This document shows, one piece after another, positions 16,718-24,738 of a DNA stretch of 64,000 bases. The position numbers and the translations under genes are program-made. Location: contig NZ_CP142860.1 of assembly GCF_036287215.1 (NCBI RefSeq), positions 2,666,001 to 2,730,000 of the forward strand, given 5' to 3'. The stretch comes from Caproiciproducens sp. CPB-2. GTDB lineage: Bacteria > Bacillota > Clostridia > Oscillospirales > Acutalibacteraceae. The notes under the pieces were generated by a model. The model was not told the origin of the DNA, did not search any database, and saw only the letters and a program-made list of their open reading frames with translations. Numbering within the stretch: position 1 is the first letter of the stretch; each line of letters starts with the position of its first letter.

Positions 16718-17638
16718 TTAACCACCAATAATACATTCGAAGCCCTGCTCTTCAACCACGGTTTTTAATGCCTGTATCTTATCAGGAGTCAGTGTCTTCA
16801 CATCCTTCATCAGATAGTCCCTGCCCAAAAGCTCGTATTTGTTTTCCCCGTAGGTGTGATACGGCAGCAAATGGATTGTCTTGATATTGTGTAATGTTTT
16901 CGCGAACCTGCTGATTGCGAGAATGTCCTCTTCCGTGGCGTTTACCCCGGGGATGGTGGGGACCCGGATCACTGTCTGGGTGATTTCGGATACCCTGACG
17001 GCGTTTCGCAGAATGAGCTCGTTGCTTACCCCCGTGTATTTTTTATGCACCTCAGGATTCATTGATTTGATATCCATCAGGGCCAAATCCACATAGGGAA
17101 GCACCTTTTCGATCGCTTCGCCGGCCGCATACGCAGTCGTTTCGATTGCCGTATGCCATCCCTGTTCTTTGGAGGCCCTGAGCAGTTCCATTGTAAAATC
17201 GGACTGCACCAGGGGTTCCCCTCCTGAAACGGTGATTCCGCCGCCGGAGCGCCGGTAGGTCGTCGCGTCCTTTCTCAGCTCCAGCACCACCTGCTGCACG
17301 GTCATTGCGGCGCCTTTCAGCACCAGCGCGCCCGTGGGGCAGACATTGGCGCATTCTCCGCATCCAATACAGAGCTCCCGGTTGATCAGGCCCTTGTTGT
17401 TTGGATCGATCGCTCCCTGCCTGCAGGCTTTGATACATCTTCCACAATGAATACAACGCATTTTCTGATAAGTAATCACCGGTTTCAGCTTTTGGGATTC
17501 AGGATTACAGCACCATTGGCATGACAAAGGACATCCTTTTAAAAATACGATCGTGCGGATACCAGGACCATCATGTACGGAAAACCTCTGTATGTCGAAG
17601 ACAAGTCCCGATGCGCTATAATTGATAGAATCCACCAC
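16718..17638 (-). CDS. Glycyl radical enzyme activase (radical SAM)
   Basis: 306 residues. The radical SAM motif CxxxCxxC is in GCPLSCQWCCNP near residue 35. Two ferredoxin-type clusters follow at about 60-110 (CIHCGRCIKACRQ and CIGCGECANVCPTG), as in activases of glycerol/propanediol dehydratase and choline lyase. A GGITVSGGEP motif binds SAM. It generates the glycyl radical on the enzyme encoded just upstream; the gap is 52 bp. The gene needs SAM, which the metK gene in the same locus can provide. Confidence 0.95.
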   Translation of the reverse strand: MVDSINYSASGLVFDIQRFSVHDGPGIRTIVFLKGCPLSCQWCCNPESQKLKPVITYQKMRCIHCGRCIKACRQGAIDPNNKGLINRELCIGCGECANVCPTGALVLKGAAMTVQQVVLELRKDATTYRRSGGGITVSGGEPLVQSDFTMELLRASKEQGWHTAIETTAYAAGEAIEKVLPYVDLALMDIKSMNPEVHKKYTGVSNELILRNAVRVSEITQTVIRVPTIPGVNATEEDILAISRFAKTLHNIKTIHLLPYHTYGENKYELLGRDYLMKDVKTLTPDKIQALKTVVEEQGFECIIGG

Positions 17639-17690
17639 CTACAACTCCCTTAGTTACATTTCATCAGCGCAGGGAGCAATATCACCGCAA

Positions 17691-20237
17691 TCAGAAGGTC
17701 TGCTCCGTACGGCTGATGATATCGTCCTGCACTTCTTTTGCCAGCACGACAAACTGTGCGCTGTATCCGGCAACGCGTACTACCAGGTCCTTATACTGGT
17801 CGGGGTTTTTCTGGGCGGCCAGCAGGGTATCCCTGTCAACAACGTTGAACTGCACATGCATGCCCTTGTGGTCGAAGTAGCTTCTGACAACGGAGGCGAA
17901 GTTTTGCAGCCCCGTGTCCCCTGCGAGCGCGGAGGGCAGGAATTTCTGGTTCAGCAGTGTTCCGTTCGACGCGATAAAGTGGTCCAGCTTGGCGACGGAA
18001 TTCAGTGCCGCGGTGGGTCCCTTTACGTCCTTGCCCTGTCTGGGCGACACGCCGTCCGCCAAAGGCTGCTTTGCAAGTCTGCCGTCCGGCAGCGCGCCGA
18101 CGTCTTTCCCGAACAGCACGTTGGCCGATACCGGGTATACGCCCGCCTGGAACTGGCCGCCGCGCGGATTGGTGTACTTCTGAACCTCTTCGCAGTAGAT
18201 TCTGGCGATCTTGCGGGAAACCATATCGACTTCGTCAATATCGTTTCCGAAGCATTCCGTGTTGTCCATCAGTCTGAAAATATTCTCATAGTCGCCGCTG
18301 CAGGAGGAGGTCGCGCAGGAATCCTTTACGCCGCACATCTTCTGCAGGTCGGCCATATCGATATTGCTGGAATTGCCGAGGACCTTTCTGACGGCCTCAT
18401 AGATCTTCTGCTCCGTAAGGGCATCCGCCGTGCTGCTGCAGGGATCCGCTCCGCCGGCTTTGGCGCCGACCGGGCGGCCGAAGTTCGCGTCCACAGCTTC
18501 TTTCAGCTGGGCGGCGGTGATGTCCCTGTCGCGGAACACGTGCTTATCCATCGCATAGACGGAGTCGCCGGAATCGGCGATACCAAACGCCTGCGGGCCG
18601 GTGAAGTTGTAAATGGCTCCGCCTTCCTGTACGGACTTGCCGCGCTTGATGCAGTCGTCAACCATAGCCGACTGGAACGGGAGCGGGCATCTTTCCGCAT
18701 GGGCCAGGTCGACGCAGTTGTCGGCTTCCGCCAGATGCCGTACGAAATAAGACATTTCCTTCTTGAATGCATCGTAGAACTCGTCAATGGATTTCCACTG
18801 GCTCATATCCGGGACGACCGGACCGAGCTGTTTGTCGCCGGCCTTGCCGCCGTGGATGGTGATATCCAGGACCTTGGCGACATTGAAGAACGCGGCGTCG
18901 TGCCAGCCCTCGGTCTTGTGCGGGCACTGCGGCTCGACACACCCGATGATGCAATAGTTGCGGGCGTCTTCCAGGGATACGCCCCTGTTTTCAAGCGCCG
19001 GAATAATGACTTCGTCATTGTACATTGCGGGGAAGCCCAGCCCGAGACGGGCAAGCTCGCACGCTCTGTAGAGGAATTCGTCCGGGGTTCCCTGCCACAC
19101 GCGGATGGAGAAGGAAGGCGCCGGCAACTTTGTGTGCGCGCACGCTTCCATCATCATGTAGGAAACGTCATTGGTGGCATCCAGCCCGTCTTCGGTCTGG
19201 CCGCCTGCGCCGATGTTCTGGAACACCGCGTAGCCGGCGAATGCCTGAGCGGAAATCTCGTCGCGGGTCTTGTTGACGTCGTTGAGCTTGATCCAGATGC
19301 AGTCGATCAGCTCCTGCGCGAATTCCTTCGAGATATTCTTGTCCGCGGCAAGATACGGATACATATACATGTCGAAGCGGCCGGGAGAAATGGAGTGTCC
19401 GCTGGACTCGATCTGCATCATGCTCTGGATAAACCAGAAGGACTGGCAGGCCTCGTAGAAATTGCGGGCGCCGTTTTCCGGCACTCTGTCGCAGTTGGCG
19501 GCGATCTGCAGAAGCTCGGCCTTTCTTGTGGCGTTTGTTTCCGAAGCGGCCAGCCTTCTTGCTTCGTCGGCATATCTGTGGGCGAAATTGATGGCCGCGT
19601 TATAAGTAATAATCAAAGCGTTGTAGAACTGCTGCTTCTTTATGTAGCTGGGGTCCGACAGGTCCATCTTCATCATGGCGTCGACCACTTCTGCAATGAT
19701 CCCGCGGAAGCCTTTTTCCAAAATCTTGCCGTAGTCCACGCACACATGGCCTACGCCGCCGTAGAAGTAATTGCCCACCGTAAATACGCCGGCCGCCTGG
19801 CAGTCCTTTGTTTCCTGGGACATGTAGGAAGAAGCAAGCTCGCTTGTCGTCTTCCCGGGCCAGTACTTGAAGGCCTCGTGCAGCTTCTGGGCGGTCTCCT
19901 TCGGAATCACGAACGGGTCCGCCAGTCTTGTGGCCATGGTGTCGAATTCCTTCTCGACCCAGTCAAAGGAAAATTCGGGGCAGATTTCCGTTGAGCGGGG
20001 ATGCTTGGTGATGGCGCCGACGATCAGCTCGTCGTCACGGATGGTAACGGGAAGATTGTTGAAGATCTTCTCGTCCGCCTTGGCGCGTCTCATAATCGGG
20101 GGAAGTCCTTCCGTTTCCTTATAAGACTCCGTAACCAGAACCGCTCTTTCCGACTCAACATAAGGGGTTGCGTCCAAAATCATTTTCTTTAGCTTTTCAA
20201 CCCTTGCCGTTGGTTTGGAAAATCCTTTTTCTATCAC
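17691..20237 (-). CDS. Glycyl radical diol dehydratase (B12-independent propanediol dehydratase type) with 61-residue insert
   Basis: 848 residues from a GTG at 20237 preceded by a perfect AAGGAGG; the longer frame to 20372 adds unconvincing sequence. The glycyl radical loop is VVRVAGYSA (Gly824). The thiyl cysteine and base are in GCVEPQ (Cys433, Glu435). Relative to Cys433, residues known from Clostridium butyricum glycerol dehydratase fall at the same numbers: His164 (GVGHVCVDY), His281 and Ser282 (SSGHSISPGRFD), Asp447 (GWHDAAF); its Tyr640 corresponds to Tyr701 after the insert. Choline lyase has Thr and Tyr at +13 and +17 from the Cys; here these are His and Phe. The insert (about 587-650) has Cys600, 635, 641 and 646 and an amphipathic helix. 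Likely reaction: 1,2-propanediol to propionaldehyde. Confidence 0.88.
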   Translation of the reverse strand: MIEKGFSKPTARVEKLKKMILDATPYVESERAVLVTESYKETEGLPPIMRRAKADEKIFNNLPVTIRDDELIVGAITKHPRSTEICPEFSFDWVEKEFDTMATRLADPFVIPKETAQKLHEAFKYWPGKTTSELASSYMSQETKDCQAAGVFTVGNYFYGGVGHVCVDYGKILEKGFRGIIAEVVDAMMKMDLSDPSYIKKQQFYNALIITYNAAINFAHRYADEARRLAASETNATRKAELLQIAANCDRVPENGARNFYEACQSFWFIQSMMQIESSGHSISPGRFDMYMYPYLAADKNISKEFAQELIDCIWIKLNDVNKTRDEISAQAFAGYAVFQNIGAGGQTEDGLDATNDVSYMMMEACAHTKLPAPSFSIRVWQGTPDEFLYRACELARLGLGFPAMYNDEVIIPALENRGVSLEDARNYCIIGCVEPQCPHKTEGWHDAAFFNVAKVLDITIHGGKAGDKQLGPVVPDMSQWKSIDEFYDAFKKEMSYFVRHLAEADNCVDLAHAERCPLPFQSAMVDDCIKRGKSVQEGGAIYNFTGPQAFGIADSGDSVYAMDKHVFRDRDITAAQLKEAVDANFGRPVGAKAGGADPCSSTADALTEQKIYEAVRKVLGNSSNIDMADLQKMCGVKDSCATSSCSGDYENIFRLMDNTECFGNDIDEVDMVSRKIARIYCEEVQKYTNPRGGQFQAGVYPVSANVLFGKDVGALPDGRLAKQPLADGVSPRQGKDVKGPTAALNSVAKLDHFIASNGTLLNQKFLPSALAGDTGLQNFASVVRSYFDHKGMHVQFNVVDRDTLLAAQKNPDQYKDLVVRVAGYSAQFVVLAKEVQDDIISRTEQTF

Positions 20238-20304
20238 TTTAAATACCTCCTTAAAAAAATTTGATCGACGAATTTTTAAACACCGAAGTCCGATTTCTTG
20301 TTTG

Positions 20305-20335
20305 ATTATATACCCGCGTCTGCTTGACCGCACAA
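20305..20335 (-). promoter_or_regulatory. Predicted promoter of the glycyl radical enzyme operon
   Basis: On the minus strand TTGTGC (20330-20335) and TATAAT (20305-20310) are spaced by 19 bp, 68 bp before the GTG start, in a 251-bp AT-rich gap after the DJ-1/PfpI gene. This would let the enzyme, activase and shell genes be transcribed apart from the upstream eutS-eutP-pfpI group. The -10 is perfect; the -35 and spacing are not. Confidence 0.45.
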
Positions 20336-20488
20336 TACTATCCAAACCCAAAAAATGTAAAATTGAAACCAAAATGTTTTTTAAAGCAGGTACATTTTAT
20401 GAAATATAGATAAAATTTTTGGCATTTTATCGTCTGCAAAGCCTTTCTTATTTTACAGAAAAATCTTTTCTTCCTAAAAATCCGACAT

Positions 20489-21076
20489 TTAAGAGGAAAA
20501 CGAAATTCCAAGCAAACCGACAAAATCCCTCAGGATAGCCGTATTTCCAGGCCACGCGGGCGAGGTCACCAGATTGGCGTCCGCAACCGATTCGTCCGCC
20601 TGCTTTTCGATATAAATCCCCCCCGCCATTTCCACTTCCGGCCGGACCGCCGGGTACGCCGTCAGCCTTCTGCCCCGCACCACGTCCGCCGCGGTCAGAA
20701 GCTGGACCCCGTGGCAGATGGCTGCCACCGGCCTGCTCAGCTTCATAAAATACCGTACAATGTCCAGCACCTCGTCGTTCAGCCGCAGATACTCCGGGGA
20801 CCGCCCTCCCGTCAGATAGAGCCCCGCGTATTCCTCGATCTGCAGGCCGGCAAAGGTGGCGTTGAGCACAAACCGGTGCCCCGGCTTTTCCGTGTAGGTC
20901 TGGTCGCCCTCAAAGTCATGGATGGCCGTTTTGATGGATTCCCCGGCCTTTTTGCCCGGGCACGCCACCTCGGCGTGAAGCCCGAATATGCCCAAGGCCT
21001 GAAAAGGAACCATCACCTCGTAGTCCTCTGTAAAGTCCCCCGCCAGAATCAGTATTTTTTTCTGCATTTTGTCCAT
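20489..21076 (-). CDS. DJ-1/PfpI family protein inside the microcompartment locus
   Basis: 195 residues from the ATG at 21076, which has AGGAGGAG upstream. The nucleophile elbow with the reactive cysteine is AAICHGVQLL near residue 110, and an early acidic residue (AGDFTEDYEV) matches the family's catalytic Glu/Asp position. DJ-1/PfpI members include glyoxalase III-type enzymes, deglycases and chaperones. It sits between the GTPase and the glycyl radical enzyme, where handling of reactive aldehydes such as methylglyoxal, lactaldehyde or propionaldehyde adducts would make sense. That role is inferred from context only. Confidence 0.85.
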   Translation of the reverse strand: MDKMQKKILILAGDFTEDYEVMVPFQALGIFGLHAEVACPGKKAGESIKTAIHDFEGDQTYTEKPGHRFVLNATFAGLQIEEYAGLYLTGGRSPEYLRLNDEVLDIVRYFMKLSRPVAAICHGVQLLTAADVVRGRRLTAYPAVRPEVEMAGGIYIEKQADESVADANLVTSPAWPGNTAILRDFVGLLGISFSS

Positions 21077-21105
21077 ATTTTTCTCCTCCTGACCCACAGG
21101 TAAAA

Positions 21106-21585
21106 TCAAGACTGATTTCCTGCAAAATTAAGACCTTCTTCCCACGGCAGAACGTCGCCGGGTTCCCTCAGATGGTTTAAAATGTCCGGGATGCCTTCCC
21201 CCGTTACGGAGCTGACGTGAAAGACCGTTTTGCAACCCGCAAGCCTCAGCCAGCTTTCCGCCAGATCGGGCCTCGCGCCCTCGGTGTCGATCTGCGTGAC
21301 GATCCCGATCACCTCTCTGGTCGCCCCCGCCACGATGTTGGGGCTGTACAGCGAGTAATTCTCCCTGGCGTTCAGCAGCATGCCCACCACGTCCGCCTCA
21401 TAGGAATAAATAATCAGCGCCCGCGCCAGCTCCCTGTTCTCCGCGTACTCTCCGGGCGTGTCGATGATGACGTCGTAACGGTTGACATACTGCGTTTTAT
21501 GGTACCGTATTTTTTCTCCCCTGAGCGCCTGCGTCAGGGTTGTCTTTCCGCAGCCGGTCCTGCCCACCAGCATGATTTTTTTCAT
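21106..21585 (-). CDS. eutP: PduV/EutP-like small GTPase
   Basis: 159 residues. P-loop GRTGCGKTT near residue 8, switch II DTPGEYAEN near residue 43 and a TQID base motif near residue 100 are visible. PduV in Salmonella associates with the outer surface of the compartment and with its movement; EutP may also have acetate kinase activity. The gene lies 7 bp after the EutS-like shell gene, a conserved neighbour pair in ethanolamine and propanediol loci. Confidence 0.92.
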   Translation of the reverse strand: MKKIMLVGRTGCGKTTLTQALRGEKIRYHKTQYVNRYDVIIDTPGEYAENRELARALIIYSYEADVVGMLLNARENYSLYSPNIVAGATREVIGIVTQIDTEGARPDLAESWLRLAGCKTVFHVSSVTGEGIPDILNHLREPGDVLPWEEGLNFAGNQS

Positions 21586-21592
21586 CCCGCGC

Positions 21593-21973
21593 CTACGCTT
21601 TCGTCAGATTGCACACGGTAAAGCCCATGACGTTTTCCGCGTAATCCAGGACGGCCTCCAGCGCGGTGGTCACGTCCGATATTTTCCCGGTAATAATCAG
21701 CGTGCCGCTGAACCGGTCTATAAAGCCGATATCGATGCCGGATTTTTTCAGGGCGATGTCCGCGGCGATAATGGAGGTTTCGCTGGGGGACATGGTCAGA
21801 ATGCCGATCGCCGCCTTGGCATAGTCGATTCTGGGGTCCAGTCCCAGTTTTTGATAGATCACCGTATTGGGGCTCGCGATCACATGCGCCATGGTAATCT
21901 GCTTGCCCGGTACAATCTCCTGCACGATCCGCATCAGCTTGCCGTTGGATTGCTCCAAATCAACCAGTTTCAC
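21593..21973 (-). CDS. EutS/PduU-like circularly permuted BMC-H shell protein
   Basis: About 126 residues from a GTG at 21973, which has AAGAAGG six bases upstream; the in-frame TTG at 21991 has no such site. The sequence RIVQEIVPGKQITMAHVIASP near the start is characteristic of EutS/PduU, whose N-terminal strands make a beta-barrel plug over the pore. The BMC fold follows (AIGILTMSPSE, then GTLIITGKISDVTTALEAV). It is the first gene after the FucO terminator, so it probably begins its own transcript. Confidence 0.9.
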   Translation of the reverse strand: MKLVDLEQSNGKLMRIVQEIVPGKQITMAHVIASPNTVIYQKLGLDPRIDYAKAAIGILTMSPSETSIIAADIALKKSGIDIGFIDRFSGTLIITGKISDVTTALEAVLDYAENVMGFTVCNLTKA

Positions 21974-22126
21974 AAAAATCCTTCTTTTCAAACGAAAATG
22001 GAAATCCTATTAATATATACTATCATGGAGCAAAATGTATCCATAACACAAAACAAACCAATTCCCAGTAAATTTAAAAGGTGCCGGATTCTGCAAAGGT
22101 TTTCCGCCGTCTTACAAAAACAGCAA

Positions 22127-22160
22127 ATCAGCGCGGCCGGAAAACTCCGGCCGCGCTGAT
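22127..22160 (-). terminator. Terminator of the FucO-like gene
   Basis: A 15-bp perfect stem (22127-22141 with 22146-22160, core GCGCGGCCGGA) closes a 4-nt loop 49 bp past the stop codon at 22209. On the minus strand it is followed by TTTGCTGTTTTT. It separates the reductase transcript from the shell genes. Confidence 0.8.
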
Positions 22161-22208
22161 GAATCCGGCTTTCACCGGAGCGTACTGCCTGAAGCGCTGG
22201 AAAAGCGC

Positions 22209-23360
22209 CTACATCATGGACTGATAGAGGGCGATAACATCCTCCACCGTGGGGTCCTTCGGATTGCCGCCCGTACAGGCGTCCGCCATGGCGGAGTGGG
22301 AAAGGAACAGGATGTCCTCTTCCCTGACGCCCACCTCGGAGACCTTCTGCGGAATCTCGACATCCCTGGAAAGCTGCCTGACCGCGTCAATGGCCGCCCT
22401 GCGGTATTCCGCCTGCGTCATGTCGTCCACACCCTGCACACCCATCGCGCGCGCGATTTCACGGTATTTCTCGCCGGTGCACTCCGCGTTGTACTCCAGC
22501 ACGGTGGGCAGGATGGTCGCGCAGGCCACCCCGTGGGGCGTATCGTACAGCGCGCTGAGCGGATGCGCCATGGAATGCACGATGCCGAGGCCCACATTGG
22601 AGAAGCCCATGCCCGCCACATACTGGCCCAGGGCCATCTCGCTGCGCCCCTCCGGGTCTCCGGCCACGGAGCTGCGCAGCGCGCGGGAAATGATTTCGAT
22701 CGCCTTCAGGTGCATCATGTCGGTCAGCTCCCATGCACCCTTGGTGATGTATCCCTCGATCGCGTGGGTCAGCGCGTCCATCCCGGTCGCGGCGCAGAGG
22801 CCCTTCGGCATGGAGGCGGACATCTCGGGGTCGATAACGGCGACCACGGGAATGTCATGGGGATCGACGCACACGAATTTACGGTGCTTTTCCTCGTCGG
22901 TGATCACATAGTTGATCGTCACCTCCGCGGCGGTACCGGAGGTGGTGGAAACAGCCAGAATGGGAAGACACTTGTTTTTTGTCTGCACGGCCCCCTCCAG
23001 GCTGCGGACGTCCGCGTGCCCGGGATTGGTCATAATCACGGCAATGGCCTTGCTGGTGTCGATGGCGCTGCCGCCGCCCACGGCGATCAGGCAGTCCGCC
23101 TTCATCTTTTTGCAGGCTTTCACGCCGTCCTGCACGTTCCGGATTGTGGGGTTCGCCTTGATGTTATCGAACACCTCGTAGGAAACAGAGGCGTCGTCCA
23201 GCACCTTCATTACCCGCGTGGCGACCCCGAATTTGATGAGATCCCTGTCGGTAACAAGCATCACCTTCTTCAGGCCGCGGTTCTTTACCTCCGGAGCCAG
23301 CTCCGCGATGGCCCCCGGGCCAAAATAAGACGTTTCATTCAACACGGTACGATAGGACAT
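22209..23360 (-). CDS. fucO: Lactaldehyde reductase / iron-dependent alcohol dehydrogenase (FucO-like)
   Basis: 383 residues from the ATG at 23360 with GGAGGG upstream; the frame extends further up without a ribosome site. The protein begins SYRTVLNETSYFGPGA, typical of FucO. The GGGSAIDTSKA nucleotide motif, STTSGTAAEVT segment and iron ligands (GMDALTHAIEGY, HSMAHPLSALY, PHGVACA) are present. FucO reduces lactaldehyde to 1,2-propanediol (and works in reverse), which would make the substrate of the diol dehydratase. It has its own terminator, so it is a separate transcript beside the microcompartment operon. A general 1,2-diol/ethanol dehydrogenase is the alternative. Confidence 0.88.
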   Translation of the reverse strand: MSYRTVLNETSYFGPGAIAELAPEVKNRGLKKVMLVTDRDLIKFGVATRVMKVLDDASVSYEVFDNIKANPTIRNVQDGVKACKKMKADCLIAVGGGSAIDTSKAIAVIMTNPGHADVRSLEGAVQTKNKCLPILAVSTTSGTAAEVTINYVITDEEKHRKFVCVDPHDIPVVAVIDPEMSASMPKGLCAATGMDALTHAIEGYITKGAWELTDMMHLKAIEIISRALRSSVAGDPEGRSEMALGQYVAGMGFSNVGLGIVHSMAHPLSALYDTPHGVACATILPTVLEYNAECTGEKYREIARAMGVQGVDDMTQAEYRRAAIDAVRQLSRDVEIPQKVSEVGVREEDILFLSHSAMADACTGGNPKDPTVEDVIALYQSMM

Positions 23361-23586
23361 AACATTCCCTCCAATTTCATATTCCATCGAAACGGCCCGG
23401 CAGCCTTTCGGCCGCCTGTCCGTAATGGTCACAGGCGTTTCCCGTCCCCGGCGGAGGTGCTGCAAAATGCTCGTATGCAATATTCCATGTCCAATATTAT
23501 AGCAGTGCGGACGGAAAGATGCAGGTAAATTTAAATACTCTGTCCCTTATTTTTCCTGAAAGATATTTCACGGCGGCAGAAAAACA

Positions 23587-23617
23587 GGGCCGTTTCAGCA
23601 TCACGCCGAAACGGCCC
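23587..23617 (-). terminator. Terminator of the ABC importer operon
   Basis: GGGCCGTTTC (23587-23596) pairs with GAAACGGCCC (23608-23617); on the minus strand CTGTTTTTC follows. It lies 16 bp past the binding-protein stop codon. Confidence 0.8.
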
Positions 23618-23632
23618 CGCGGAAGCTTCCGC

Positions 23633-24652
23633 TTATTTTACGTCTTTGATCGCCTGCTCGGCAAAAGAGGTATTGATCAGCTTGTCGTACGGTACCGTTT
23701 GTTTCAGCTCGCCGGCCTGGGTCATAACCTCCTGCAGAAGGGAGAATTCTTCCTGTTTTAAAATCGGATTGGGGCTCCACGCCTCGATATCCTTATAGTT
23801 CTTCGCGACCGTGGTCAGCAGCTTGACGTCCGAATCCGGGAAGGAGGGCGCGATTGCCTTCGCGATTTCCTCTGGGGTATGCGAGTAGACCCATTTCTGT
23901 CCCCTGTAGACCGCCCTTGTAAAACGGGCGATCAGGTCCGAATTCTTTTCGATATAGCTCTTTTTGGCACAGTAGCCCGTGTAGGGAATCTCCCCGCTTT
24001 CCTTGCCGATGGAAGCGACGATGTATCCTTTTCCCTGCGCTACGATCTGGGAAGCCGCCGGTTCAAACATCGTCACATAGTCTCCTGTGCCGTTGGTGAA
24101 CGCCGGCCCCATCAGCGCATACTGGATGCTGTCGTCCAGCTTGGTGTCCTTCTGCGGGTCCAGCCCGTTTTTGCGGATGACATACTGCAGGGTCATGTAC
24201 GGCACGCCGCCCTTTCTGCCGGGAAGCACTACCTTGCCCCGGATCTTATCCCAGGTAAAATTCGGGTCCGGCTCGCGTCCGAGCAGAAAAGAACCGTCGC
24301 GCTGCGTTACCAGCGCAAAAATCTCCGCGCTGTCCGCCTTTCCTTCGTTGTAAACATAGATGGCGGCCTCCGGCCCGGCCAGGCCGATGTCGGCGTTGTT
24401 GGACAGGACCGTCGACATCACCTTATCGGTTCCCTCCGCAGTGGCCAGTTCAAGGTCAATTCCTTCCTCGGCGAAAAATCCGAGGTTGATTGCCGCGTAC
24501 TGCGGCGCGTAGAAAACGGAGTGAGTCACTTCGCATACCCTTACTTTTACCTTCTCCTTATTTTCCGTCGCGGCCTTCCCGCATCCCGCGACCGCTGCCA
24601 GCATGACTGCAAGGCAGAGTGCTGCGGCGGACCATTTCAACACCTTCTTCAT
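23633..24652 (-). CDS. Substrate-binding lipoprotein of a NitT/TauT-type ABC importer
   Basis: 339 residues. A lipoprotein signal peptide is clear: MKKVLKWSAAALCLAVML then the lipobox AVAGC at about residue 24. The rest matches the NMT1/THI5/SsuA-like fold: VCEVTHSVFYAPQYAAINLGF near the start, a GGVPYMTLQY segment, and the EIPYTGYCAKK region. Such proteins bind sulfonates, nitrate, thiamine precursors or aromatic acids. The substrate cannot be told from sequence. It is the last gene of a three-gene operon with permease and ATPase and lies next to the microcompartment locus, but no evidence links the two. Confidence 0.88.
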   Translation of the reverse strand: MKKVLKWSAAALCLAVMLAAVAGCGKAATENKEKVKVRVCEVTHSVFYAPQYAAINLGFFAEEGIDLELATAEGTDKVMSTVLSNNADIGLAGPEAAIYVYNEGKADSAEIFALVTQRDGSFLLGREPDPNFTWDKIRGKVVLPGRKGGVPYMTLQYVIRKNGLDPQKDTKLDDSIQYALMGPAFTNGTGDYVTMFEPAASQIVAQGKGYIVASIGKESGEIPYTGYCAKKSYIEKNSDLIARFTRAVYRGQKWVYSHTPEEIAKAIAPSFPDSDVKLLTTVAKNYKDIEAWSPNPILKQEEFSLLQEVMTQAGELKQTVPYDKLINTSFAEQAIKDVK

Positions 24653-24738
24653 ACTCTTGACCCCTTTCGTAAACTGTATTCGGGGAAATTCCCCTTTCCT
24701 ATCGAATAATCTGCTTTGTACCAGATTACGGTATTCTT

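Noticed and set aside
17622-19994. 790-codon plus-strand ORF opposite the glycyl radical enzyme
   Set aside because: Long antisense frame caused by codon bias of the real gene; no motif, and the opposite strand has a complete enzyme.
17691-20237. Choline trimethylamine-lyase (CutC) as identity of the glycyl radical enzyme
   Set aside because: The residues around the Cys and the His/Ser positions match diol dehydratase; no choline-specific transporter or other cut genes are present.
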